From assembly GCA_029964075.1 (NCBI GenBank), contig CM057129.1, positions 27,271,430 through 27,335,429 of the forward strand: a DNA stretch of 64,000 nt. The letters are read 5' to 3'. Shown here piece by piece: positions 12,501-20,682 of this stretch. Both the position numbers and the translations under genes were made by a program. Within the stretch, counting starts at the first letter, position 1. Each line of letters starts with the position of its first letter. Source of the stretch: Patiria pectinifera (lineage: Eukaryota > Echinodermata > Asteroidea > Valvatida > Asterinidae). The notes below the pieces were generated by a model. That model ran no database searches and was not told the origin of the DNA. It worked only from the letters and a program-made list of their open reading frames with translations.

Positions 12501-14264
12501 CTTTGTTTATATATCGGGCGGAAGTATGGCCTTGTGGTTGGGGTTCGTGACTCATGATCAGAAGGTCAGGGGTTCAAATCCAGCTGCTGGCCATATGTTT
12601 TGTCCTTGGGCAAGCCACTTCACCACCACTTGCCTATTTCCACCCAGGAGTATAAATTGATACCGGTGTCATATGAAAATCCGACTCCTATGAAAATCCG
12701 ACTCCTATGAAAATCCGACTCCTTTTCCCTATTATTGGTTAATACCTCGCACGTGACGGCCACTGTCCCATGTATGATCCTAAAAATAGCATACAGGTAG
12801 TATCGTACTTACGCATTCGCCATACTACCAATGAGTCCATATTTTATGGAGTCGGTTATTTATGCTACACCGGCATTAGCTGGGGAGTAACCTGCATCCC
12901 ATCCAAGGGGAAATACAACGCATTCTAAGTTGTTTCATGCTACTGAACCGGAGTTGAATGCCAGCCTGATTGGCCATATTGGCTCTTGACAGACTTTAGT
13001 TATTTTTTACTTGGTTTTACTTTTTTTTAGAAGTGTATTTTTGTTATCCAAGGCTTTGTTTTATGTGTAATAAAATACTTGTACCAAAAAAACATTTTTT
13101 ACCTGAATTCTTCCCCAGAGGGGATGTCTTACGATGTTGATGACAGGACTGAAGCAGCTCAGTCCTCCAAAATCCTTGTATATCCCATGGCTCGTGTAGT
13201 TGTTATACTTGGCACGGACTTCTACACTCGTAGCTGTACCGACATCAGTGAGTAGATCAACACTGAAAAATGAATGGACATTGTCTTGGTATAATTTTCT
13301 ACCCTATCCGTGTACTAAGTTGAACGTCTATGTTACACATGTATGTCACTTAAACTTGCCTTCTAGGGTCAGGCTTCTACATGTGAATAATGAAAGGTTT
13401 GCGGAAACACCATGTGCGAATAATTTCTCAACTAAGAGAATGGTTCTGAAAAGAACCAGAGGTATAAACTCGACGTTCCGGTCAGTATGCTCTGACCGTC
13501 TTCAGGAGAGTGCCTAAACTCTAAGAAAGTGAAAACATGTGGATATCTAAACATCACTGGCCTATGAGAAGAAAGGATCAGATTTCCCCCCAAAAAATTG
13601 TGTTGCGCATTTTTTATTTTGGATGTGTATACTTTAATCAGTCTTGGAAAATTAAACACTTGAACTTAATAAAATTCTAATTATACATGTACATACATGT
13701 GTACCTCATATGTGTTACATTGTACATTTGAGCAGGGGCTGGTTACAGCTGTGTTGGATTTGAAGGCCAACCTAACGTGCTGCAATTTTTATGCCTGCCC
13801 AATTTCATGACTTATTCAAGTTTTAAAAAAAAGGACCCAATGTACATGAAACAGAACCAAAGTCACTGAAGAGTTTGAGCTGATTGCACATTTCATTATC
13901 AAAAATGTTCTTTTTCATGTTTTTACACAATCAGCGATATTTACCTAAATGACGCAGCCATACCGATTGGCATTGCAAATGATGTTGCATTGCCCGAATC
14001 GACGTCACCGCGTAGGCATTCAGTGACCCAGTTATACGGGCCGATACCAAGTCGTGCAATCGGTAGCGTTGGAGCGTTGCTCTTGTAGCCTGCTCGGGTC
14101 ATCTGGGATGCGATCTCATCCAGGTAGAGTCTTGGGATGAGGTCGTCAAGACGCTCCTCCCAGGACAAGGAGACATTCCGGAAAGGAAACTCAGTGCTTG
14201 TGATCAGGACAGCATGCAGCAGCACGGAAAGAAGAGGGATGTAAAGAACTTTGGCTGCCATCAT
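3276..14264 (-). CDS. GH3 glycosidase (beta-xylosidase type), tandem copy A, ten exons
   Basis: Exons in transcript order: 14264-13945, 13262-13103, 12111-11941, 10700-10609, 10025-9551, 7943-7721, 6868-6779, 5808-5600, 4993-4790, 3578-3276. They sum to 2247 nt, 748 residues plus stop, with GT-AG junctions and matching phases. The N-terminus (MMAAKVLY, then a hydrophobic stretch) looks like a signal peptide. Seen: GR at 157-158 leading into the ETYGEDP motif, KH at 196-197, SDD with candidate nucleophile D278, VESES-RDR with candidate acid/base E487, and a C-terminal fibronectin-III-like domain from about 595 (YPFGYGLSF) to 735. By family this is a secreted or lysosomal enzyme cleaving terminal beta-linked sugars, probably xylose or glucose. 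The substrate is inferred. N-glycosylation sequons (NVS, NAT, NYT, NVT) fit a secreted protein. The start is the first ATG after an in-frame stop, and it aligns with copy B. Confidence 0.93.
4790..4993 (-). CDS. GH3 copy A exon 9
   Basis: 204 nt, phase 0 both sides, 68 residues. Holds YPFGYGLSFTEF, the strand that joins the sandwich to the fibronectin-III-like domain, and VSVTLTNVGNYAGDE, its first strands. Confidence 0.9.
5046..5225. mobile_element. TTAA-flanked 172-bp MITE (piggyBac-like) in GH3 A intron 8
   Basis: TTAA at 5046-5049 and 5222-5225 flank a 172-bp insert whose ends are inverted (CCCCTTGACGCCGG against CCGGTGGCAAGGGG). The paralogous site in copy B has a single TTAA at 21301-21304 in matching flanks (TTGCTTAATCAA), the empty site. 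TTAA target duplication is typical of the piggyBac superfamily. Confidence 0.8.
5600..5808 (-). CDS. GH3 copy A exon 8
   Basis: 209 nt, phase 1 in, phase 0 out. Encodes AKGRPVVLLLFNAGPLNV through EGNPAGRLPFTWPASMDD, which includes the family's G-x-PAGRLP-x-TW motif at the end of the second domain. Confidence 0.9.
6779..6868 (-). CDS. GH3 copy A exon 7: acid/base exon
   Basis: 90 nt, phase 1 both sides. Encodes GTSVESESRDR then MDLPGSQLQLL. The second Glu of the pattern aligns with the catalytic acid/base of plant and fungal xylosidases (E-x-EG-x-DR). The usual Gly is Ser here, as in copy B. Confidence 0.88.
7435..7718 (+). mobile_element. tRNA-derived SINE lying against the exon 6 donor of GH3 A
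   Basis: A degraded tRNA-like head (7462-7530) is followed by a tail with AAGCGTCTTGAGCACC, GCGCTTTATAAATC and ATT repeats, ending about two bases from the splice donor at 7720. A partial related copy lies at 7150-7260. Copy B has no insertion here. Confidence 0.6.
7721..7943 (-). CDS. GH3 copy A exon 6
   Basis: 223 nt, phase 0 in, phase 1 out. Starts VVGPMADSPYDPFGDYPPG, the alpha/beta sandwich domain, and ends DFVVVCLGT. Its donor GTAGTA lies directly against the AT-rich tail of a SINE (see 7435-7718). Confidence 0.9.
8147..8766. mobile_element. TTAA MITE, AGGGAAT family, in GH3 A intron 5
   Basis: Bounded by TTAA and inverted AGGGAATACAC ends. Same family as 14373, 32406, 47917 and 56295. 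Absent from copy B, whose intron 5 is only 490 bp. Confidence 0.7.
9551..10025 (-). CDS. GH3 copy A exon 5: nucleophile exon
   Basis: 475 nt, the largest coding exon. Starts SINGIPACAS, then WGFKGYVSSDD with candidate nucleophile D278, and runs through the end of the barrel (RMRLGLFDPP) into the second domain (KHIGKILPVGKIGTLA). Acceptor AAG, donor GTGAGT. Confidence 0.92.
10609..10700 (-). CDS. GH3 copy A exon 4
   Basis: 92 nt, phase 0 in, phase 2 out. Encodes VNEADMQMTYLPMF through LVCSYN, the VMCSYN-like strand preceding NG-x-PAC in this family. Confidence 0.9.
11643..11930 (+). mobile_element. tRNA-derived SINE in GH3 A intron 3
   Basis: The head has a tRNA B-box (GGTTCGATTCCC at about 11711), followed by a body with TTTTCCTCCCACC. 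Copy B lacks it: its sequence passes directly from GCAGGCTATTTG to the exon 3 donor. Confidence 0.65.
11941..12111 (-). CDS. GH3 copy A exon 3
   Basis: 171 nt, phase 0 both sides, 57 residues. Holds ETYGEDPF and the conserved CKH-x-FAYDGPE segment whose K196 and H197 bind substrate in GH3 enzymes. The acceptor reads CAG and the donor GTAAGT. Confidence 0.9.
12525..12660 (+). mobile_element. tRNA-like SINE head in GH3 A intron 2
   Basis: CCTTGTGGTTGGGG resembles an A-box and GGGGTTCAAATCC a B-box, about 40 bp apart. No matching acceptor stem, so not a functional tRNA. Confidence 0.5.
12673..12723 (+). repeat. Three perfect 17-bp tandem units
   Basis: ATGAAAATCCGACTCCT is repeated three times without mismatch directly after the SINE body, in GH3 A intron 2. 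Confidence 0.95.
13103..13262 (-). CDS. GH3 copy A exon 2
   Basis: 160 nt, phase 2 in, phase 0 out. Encodes VDLLTDVGTATSVEVRAKYN through HPLWGRIQ. The GR of the family's GR-x-x-E-x-x-GEDP motif is at the exon end, so the intron splits this motif in both copies. Confidence 0.9.
13945..14264 (-). CDS. GH3 copy A exon 1: signal peptide and start of catalytic domain
   Basis: It codes 106 residues and ends in phase 2 at a GTAAAT donor. After the signal peptide come LSWEERLDDLIPRL, the start of the TIM-barrel, and TECLRGD, which sits where related xylosidases have an E-x-LHG substrate loop. Two adjacent ATGs (14264 and 14261) are possible starts. Confidence 0.9.
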
Positions 14265-14372
14265 CTTGGTTGCTGATTTTCTGCTGAGAGAGTAATAATG
14301 CAGGATCCCAAATCATCAACTAGCTAATAGATGGTTCTTATAACTTACACGTAGTTTATTTATTCACATACC

Positions 14373-14894
14373 TTAAAGGGAATATACAACATTTGCAAAC
14401 ATCGAAAAATAAAACTACCAAATTTTTACGAAATACCTGTTGGTTAATGACAGTCTCAAGCATCTTGTAAAATTATGGCACCTGGTGTGAAGTCATTTTC
14501 AAGAAAATGGTATTTTTGTATACATTTCCAACGGTGGTCGGCCGATCAGCGTTGGAAAAACCTAACTATTTTTCAACTACTGCTCCAAATTGACCATTTT
14601 TTCAGTCCAAATGTTGTTTGCTATTGGTTACATGTTCATGAACGGGTGCAGGCCAGCTAGACTGGTTCCATTGCCTTACAATTTTCCATCATCTATAAAT
14701 TGATCCATTTTATCTTTTGTGGAGTCAGGGAGCCAGACTACTTGAACATTTTTGCTTTTCTTGGTTTTTCCAACCTTTTCGAACACAAAACTTCAAAAAT
14801 GTCAGCGTAACAATATTTGATCTATTATACTAACCCCTCAAATAGTTCATTTCTGAAAATTACAGCAAAACCCAATGATGTACATTCCCTTTAA
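14373..14894. mobile_element. TTAA MITE, AGGGAAT family, upstream of GH3 A
   Basis: TTAA plus AGGGAATATAC at the left, GTATATTCCCT-type end (GTACATTCCCT) plus TTAA at the right. It starts 109 bp upstream of the ATG, so it may overlap the promoter. The paralogous insertion is 32406-32960. Confidence 0.75.
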
Positions 14895-15867
14895 CGTTAA
14901 AGAAAATGCCAAACTGGAATTAAAGTTCAACAACTCTCTATTAGCTTGGAATCAAAAAAACTATCTCCACATTTTCCCACTTGTCCACAAGAGGAAATGG
15001 GGCCCAGCTAGGGTATGGAGGCAGTTCAGAATCTCATACACAGTATTGAGAGTCCCAAATTTCGGGTTCGGACTAAATCTGACCCCTTACTTTAACTTCT
15101 TGAATGAACTAGAATGAAGAAGGCACACACGTGACTCGGCCTTATACTTGTATTAAACTAGGCATGGGAGAAAGTTAGTTAGACTTCAGATTCATTGAGT
15201 CCCAATTGTGCAAAATAATTACTACACCCAGTAAACGGGCCACTGGAACTTCTTCTTGTTGGAATTTTAACTTTGGTTGGTTGTAGACACGCACAGTAAT
15301 TGTGTCGCTAGAACTCATTTTTTTCCCCCGGATCTTGACTTTGGTTGGTCGTACTCTAAGCGCCCCAGCAAATAGTGGACATGCAATGTATAAACGGCAG
15401 TATTTTCATGCACATCCAGTTCAAAATGTTGCCATAATCACTGCACAGACTCGACAAAAATACCTTATGAAGCACCAACTGGCTTCTCAACATGTCAAAG
15501 ACGCACTGGGGCCGGGGCTTCAATGGCATGGTATTTTTTACAACTTTATGAGCTGGATATTCACAGGAAAATTTTACTGTGACTGTTGTTCACATTTAAG
15601 GCTCACTATATGGTGGAACGCTAGTACGACCGACCTAAGTCAAAATTCGAACAACAAGTTCTAGCTCCCCGGTCATGCCAGTTGGTTTGTGAGTTACTCC
15701 GGTTTTCCTCCCTCCCGAAAAATCAAACACTTTCGATCTCAGGCTGTGCTCCGTGGGCTGGTACCATGTTTCAATAGAGGGCGCTGTTCAAATTTGATGA
15801 TTATTAACACTGCAGAATGGTGTACATGTACATGGTGTAGGCAGGTAGGCCTACCGTATTTTGAAGG

Positions 15868-16551
15868 TAGTGTATATTTTGCCGGAGGTAACGCCGGCAA
15901 ACTAACGTTTACTAAAGGTTTGCCGGCGGCAATCCATATCAACAGAGGGCGCTGTACTCTTTAAGATAGGGCTGAATTATAACATGTATTAAATTCCCAC
16001 TGAAGTTGTGTAGCACAGTTGGTGTAGTGGTTAAGCAATAGCTCTAATGAGTGGGATGTCCCGAGTTCGAATACTGACCCCCGCCGTAATTTTAAAGTGT
16101 TTTTTTTTCCATCCCCAAATAAATAAGAATACTCTTCAGTGTTCTTCTTTTATTATTTTAATATGTCTCAAACATTTTATTGCAGAGTATTACTTTTTCT
16201 TTTTCAGATTTGTGGCTCTGGAGGATTTTTTTTAAAGGGAAATAAAGTCCGAAATTATAAAATGGTCTGATTCCCATCTTGTTAATACAAAAATACAACG
16301 ATAATTTTGGCATGGAGCCAGACTAAAATTTGTCACCGGAAAATGTTTAAGTACAAAAAAACAGTAACTGCGCATGTTCAGTGCATATCCGGCAAACTAA
16401 CGTTTACTGTAGCTGGAGTTACCCAGCCCTGAGTTTTATCATTGGGTTGTCATAGATGACAACCCAATGATAAAACTCAGGGCTGGGTAACTCCAGCTAC
16501 GTTTACTGAAGGTTTGCCGTCTCCGGCAAAATATCCACTGCCTATTTTGAA
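15868..16551. mobile_element. TIR element of about 690 bp upstream of GH3 A
   Basis: The left end TATTTTGCCGGAGGTAACG and the right end CGTCTCCGGCAAAATATCC are inverted. Inside is a tRNA-like block (about 16018-16085, with GAGTTCGAATAC). The counterpart in unit B is 33925-34801. Confidence 0.65.
16409..16500. repeat. Perfect 45-bp-arm palindrome with 2-bp spacer
   Basis: 16409-16453 and 16456-16500 are exact reverse complements (outer ends GTAGCTGGAG and CTCCAGCTAC). GTTTACT flanks it on both sides (16402-16408 and 16501-16507), so it looks like an insertion with a 7-bp target duplication inside the TIR element. Confidence 0.9.
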
Positions 16552-17404
16552 CAGGCGGACATTAGGCCTACATGTATAATCAATTACCAGTATAACTTTT
16601 TGGGGGAGGGGTCACAGGGGGGGAGGTTGACTTATTTTTTTAGGAATTTGTATTATTTTTTTATTTTTTTGGTCACGTCAGAGCTGGGGTTTTGGGGTTC
16701 CCCCCCCCCCCTCTCTTGATCTGCGCCTGACATAGTTAGACTGACAAACGTAACGTTTCCAACATGTCCAATTTTGTTTGACCATGTTGACTTTGAGAAT
16801 CATGTGTACAAACCTGCAGCAAACGCGTGGATCCGGCCTGCCTGGTACCGTGTGGAGCCGAGTGGTGTTACTGGGGATGATAATATAGAACAAAAGGCAA
16901 CAGTGCGAGTCTCGTGACGGTGATTATTCACCGAATTCAATTCCCTAGTAATATTGTATAGCCTCACGTACATAGTCCGTACCGTACCTGTAGTGTAAAG
17001 GTGTCACGATCATTGATCTCATTATATGGAGATCAATGGTCACGATGGGGTAGTCTGGTTCCCAGACCAAAAGATTCTGACTATTCCTGGTGATCGAATC
17101 TAGCAGGTGTAGCCTCATTGATCTCCAGAACCCCCCTCCACCCCCCTCGGCTCAACTGTTAATGTTATGAAACTATATGAGCCAAAAATAATCTAGTTCC
17201 CTAAATGTATTCTCACCATGGTACCTTCATGTTCTCACATTGTATAGGAATGCAGGAAAGCATTGTTTCAAAATTTTCGGACCCCCTAGCTATCCCAGGG
17301 CATGACTCACCCCTCCCCCATTTCCGGAAAGCCCGATCCTTCCCTGCTTAATTTTCAATGATCCCTCAGAAAGAAAAACAGTGTATTTATGTCATGGATT
17401 CAGA
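16552..17404. other. Spacer between duplication units, no gene seen
   Basis: Contains a C-run near 16700 and a short imperfect hairpin (ATTGATCTC at 17012 and GAGATCAATG at 17030). Nothing coding is supported. Confidence 0.5.
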
Positions 17405-18396
17405 GGCAGAAACAACAAAGATACACTGACAACACAGCATTTCCAGTCTTAAGAATGATAGTTCAAATCTATTACTTCAATCAAATCCCATGCATTATTA
17501 TACATATATATAACAAAAACAATAATAAATTGATACATTTAATTGTCACGGGGATGTGACATTAGCTACGCAACACAATAATAATATACAAAATTTATAA
17601 TGGGCCATATCATTAATAAAAAGCTCTTAAGGAATTGACATGATCAAGCTGTAAAATGCATTTTTTACATAGTGATTCTTATCATTATTATCCCACAAAA
17701 TATGATTTTCAGTATACAAAAGCTAGTTACAAACTACAAAACTAATCTAGAGGTATATAAAGCAATTTCAAAGGAGGAAAAGTGGCAAACAACCGACTGG
17801 GCATAATGGCAAAAGAAATGCGGATTTGGAACAGACATTATGAACCATAGTTCAAAACTACCGGTATATAATTGATATGTGCATGCCTTGCCATAAAATC
17901 AAGAGTGACGAAAACAGGACAACGCTAACATTCCACTTTTTCAAATGTGAAAACAATTAAAAGATCTTTAACTTTTTTTTTGCTACATAGACTTAAGCAT
18001 ACAAACAGTATTGAAACTTCACAAGTTTACACATGGGATTAATATTAGATATAAAACAAAACATATACAGATATACTCATATGGTTCTTGTTATAACATA
18101 ACAGCTATATAAATCACAACACATGACACATAATTGGAGAATTTCCTTGCATCTAGGTACACGTAAATCCCGTTCCAAAGCCCAATTGGTTTTTATTTTC
18201 AGCTACGAGTCATTTAAACCACAAATTCTCTGAAAAAATAGTAAATATTTGTTGTTACTATTTAAGAGTATAAAGATTGTGTTCTTTGAATACTAAACAG
18301 TGAGTAAGATATCAGGATGATCGAGATGTAAAACAAAAGGACTCTTGACTGTGTTGACACTAACTAGTACTGATAACATGGCACATACAAAGTCAT

Positions 18397-18530
18397 GGGT
18401 GGCGGGGTGGCGGGGTGGCGGTGGCGGGGTGGCGGGGTGGCGGGGTGGCGGGGTGGCGGCGGGTGGCGGGGTGGCGGGGTGGCGGGGTGGCGGGGTGGCG
18501 GGGTGGCGGGGTGGCGGGGTGGCGGGGTGG
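18397..18530 (+). repeat. GGGGTGGC minisatellite
   Basis: An 8-bp G-rich unit (GGGGTGGC) is repeated about 16 times with two short interruptions. It directly precedes a SINE-like sequence. The apparent Gly/Ala/Trp protein across it is not real. Confidence 0.95.
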
Positions 18531-18690
18531 CTAGTGGGTATTAAGCGCTCACCTCTCACCACTGTGGCCCAGGTTCGATTCCCGTTTGCGGACCATGTGC
18601 AAGTCGAGTTGTGCGTTGGTTCTCTCCTGTGCCACTAGGGTTTTTCTCCGGGCCCTCCGGTTTCCCTCCCTCCAAAAAAAAAAATCAAAC
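18531..18690 (+). mobile_element. tRNA-derived SINE joined to the minisatellite
   Basis: CCCAGGTTCGATTCCCG (B-box) at about 18570, then GGGTTTTTCTCCGGGCCCTCC and TTTCCCTCCCTCC. Related to 11643-11930. A tail fragment is at 15685-15770. Confidence 0.65.
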
Positions 18691-19929
18691 ACTTTCAATC
18701 TCAGGATGGGCCGATGTGGCTGGCTGCCAAAGGTGCCTTTACATGTTAGCGGCTTGACCACAGTGTAGCCGTGTCTTTCGCAATTCAGTTTCTCAGCTGC
18801 GAGTAAGGATGATTTGCCTCCCAAATTATTTTTCTTGTTTAGAAAAAAAAGGGCACTTTGTAAAAAAAAAGGGCACTCTTTACATATTTTTTTTTTGGGG
18901 GGGGGATAAGCCCGTTGAAAAAAGGGCATTTGAATGGAAAAAGGCAGTCTTTACAAAATATTGGGGGGGTCAATACCCCCCTTACCCATAAACATAATAC
19001 GCGACATCATAAAATGTATACACTAGGTGCTACACATGGATAAAGATTTAATGAATTGATTTCTATTCATTATTTTGACCTTTTCATTGTATAGAGCGTG
19101 TAAGTTCACAGGCAATACGTATAGGATCTACAATGCGTGTAATATTATTAGTCCTATTTTGTGTCCTAACTGGGCCTATCCAATCAAGGGCAACAAATGG
19201 GTATATTTTGAAAGAAAAAAAAGCATTACAATTTATACAACATATTGAAAATATTGGAAATTGATGACTATTATGAAATCAAAATTGTTGACCTCAACTT
19301 TCATTCAACCAATCACGCGGATAACAAATGGGTACATTCAAACAAGGGAGTCTGTGACTAGACTAGGGTTTAGTACCAAGACGTTACATAAGAAGAGAAT
19401 ATGGACTGGCAAGACTTACACGCTCTATTGAATACACTATTTTGGCAATTCAAGCACGAATTCTCATTTTGGATTTGGGATAACACCACAATTTGAATCA
19501 AAGGATTACATTCGCCACTCACACCGGGTGATATAATCCCCCCCCCCCCCATCACCAACTAATTTCAACTACAGTAAGAATAGATTTGCTACAAGTAAAA
19601 TGTGATATTTATTAACAGATTCTCACCATACTTCGGCATGTCAATGGTATGTTCTATTTAAAAGGAGCAGTGACCAGTTTCATAAAGCTGGCCGGAGCTT
19701 TACATGAGAAAAGCCCAAAGGGAAAGTTGCTGAAAGAGAAGGTAAATGTCTCGTTGAGCAATTTAAAAAAGTTGAACACCGACTAGAAGTTGAACACCGA
19801 CATGGGCCAAACTAAAACTTTACTTTACTTTTAACTTCAGCAGGAAAAGTAGGTTGCCTAATTACATTACAGTGAAGTAAAAACTTGTGTGTCTACATGC
19901 AAGTACAGGGCTTCATAGGGAAAACCATA

Positions 19930-19993
19930 AACCGTATGGAAAATCATATGGAAAACCATAAGGAAAACCGTATGGAAAACCATATGGAAAACC
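19930..19993 (+). repeat. 12-bp tandem repeat
   Basis: Imperfect units of CATATGGAAAAC (also CGTATGGAAAAC and CATAAGGAAAAC), about five in a row. Confidence 0.85.
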
Positions 19994-20379
19994 AGACACT
20001 TTTATGGAAAATGTCCCTTGCTGTTTATTCATAAGATGGAATTTTGCGTCGGGGTGATGTAAATCAAATTAGGTTTTGCCCTTCACCGACGTATAAACAC
20101 TGTCCCTTGCTGTTTACTGAAATTTGCTGATATATATGTTGATTTTTTTAAAGTAATACTACACATGGAACGTAATACTTAAGTCTTTCAATGTATGAAC
20201 GTCTCTCACTAGTGTTTTGCTCTGCAGCATTTTGGTAACAAACTTCTTCCTACTTCGGTTTATGAAACTGGCCACAATCAACAAGCACAGTGATAACTTT
20301 AGAGGAATATTAATCCTAACCATAGCTAAAGGTTTACCCCCCACCGGTACCGCCTACATTTTTGCCTGTCACCTATTAA

Positions 20380-20682
20380 CTATGGAGGGCAGTCTGACAG
20401 CTTTGTCATCGACCCCATCACGGTGAAAGCAGATGTCAGGACATTGGAGCTTATGCGTCTCTTCTGCCCAGGCTGCTGACCCCCGGCGTAGAGATAAAAC
20501 TTGCCCGGCTGGACCATCAGGGTGTCAGCCTGTGTGTTGTAGATCGCCCTCACACGGGCTGGAATGGTCAGGTAGCTGGTAATCTGGTTCTGAGGGGTTG
20601 TCTGCACACGGAGGAATGCTCCTAGTTGGAGCTTGGGTACCGGGTAGACTGCATCCGGCCAGCCGATGTACACCTGAATCAC
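20380..20682 (-). CDS. GH3 copy B exon 10 (last), stop TAG
   Basis: 303 nt with stop. Protein identical to copy A exon 10 over all 100 residues, with about six silent substitutions. This is the most conserved coding segment between the copies. Confidence 0.92.
   Translation of the reverse strand: MIQVYIGWPDAVYPVPKLQLGAFLRVQTTPQNQITSYLTIPARVRAIYNTQADTLMVQPGKFYLYAGGQQPGQKRRISSNVLTSAFTVMGSMTKLSDCPP

Larger units (their letters stand above)
1431..16551. repeat. Tandem segmental duplication, unit A
   Basis: The unit contains GH3 copy A, its 3' flank and its 5' flank. Matching sequence in unit B runs from the 3' flank (1431-2480 against 17405-18360) through all ten exons to a TIR element upstream of the gene (15868-16551 against 33925-34801). 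The exon offset is 17.1 kb at the 3' end and 17.4 kb at the 5' end; the difference is due to later insertions. Confidence 0.8.
17500..20379. other. 3' flank of GH3 copy B, no gene seen
   Basis: Part matches copy A's flank. It also holds G-, C- and A-runs (18860-18905, 18963, 19539-19550) and a minisatellite. Possible long 3' untranslated region near 20000-20379. Confidence 0.45.

Noticed and set aside
15739-15964. Open frames on both strands next to GGCGCTGT-type sequence
   Set aside because: They overlap a SINE tail and the TIR element end, and related pieces recur at 33950 with the frame broken.
18293-18929. Open frames with proline-rich or glycine-rich repeats across the GGGGTGGC array
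   Set aside because: They are translations of a minisatellite and a SINE. The array is open in several frames simply because its 8-bp unit has no stop codon.
19640-19760. Possible CRISPR-like or regular repeat array
   Set aside because: Repeated words are short and irregular, with no equal-length spacers, and the DNA is animal nuclear.
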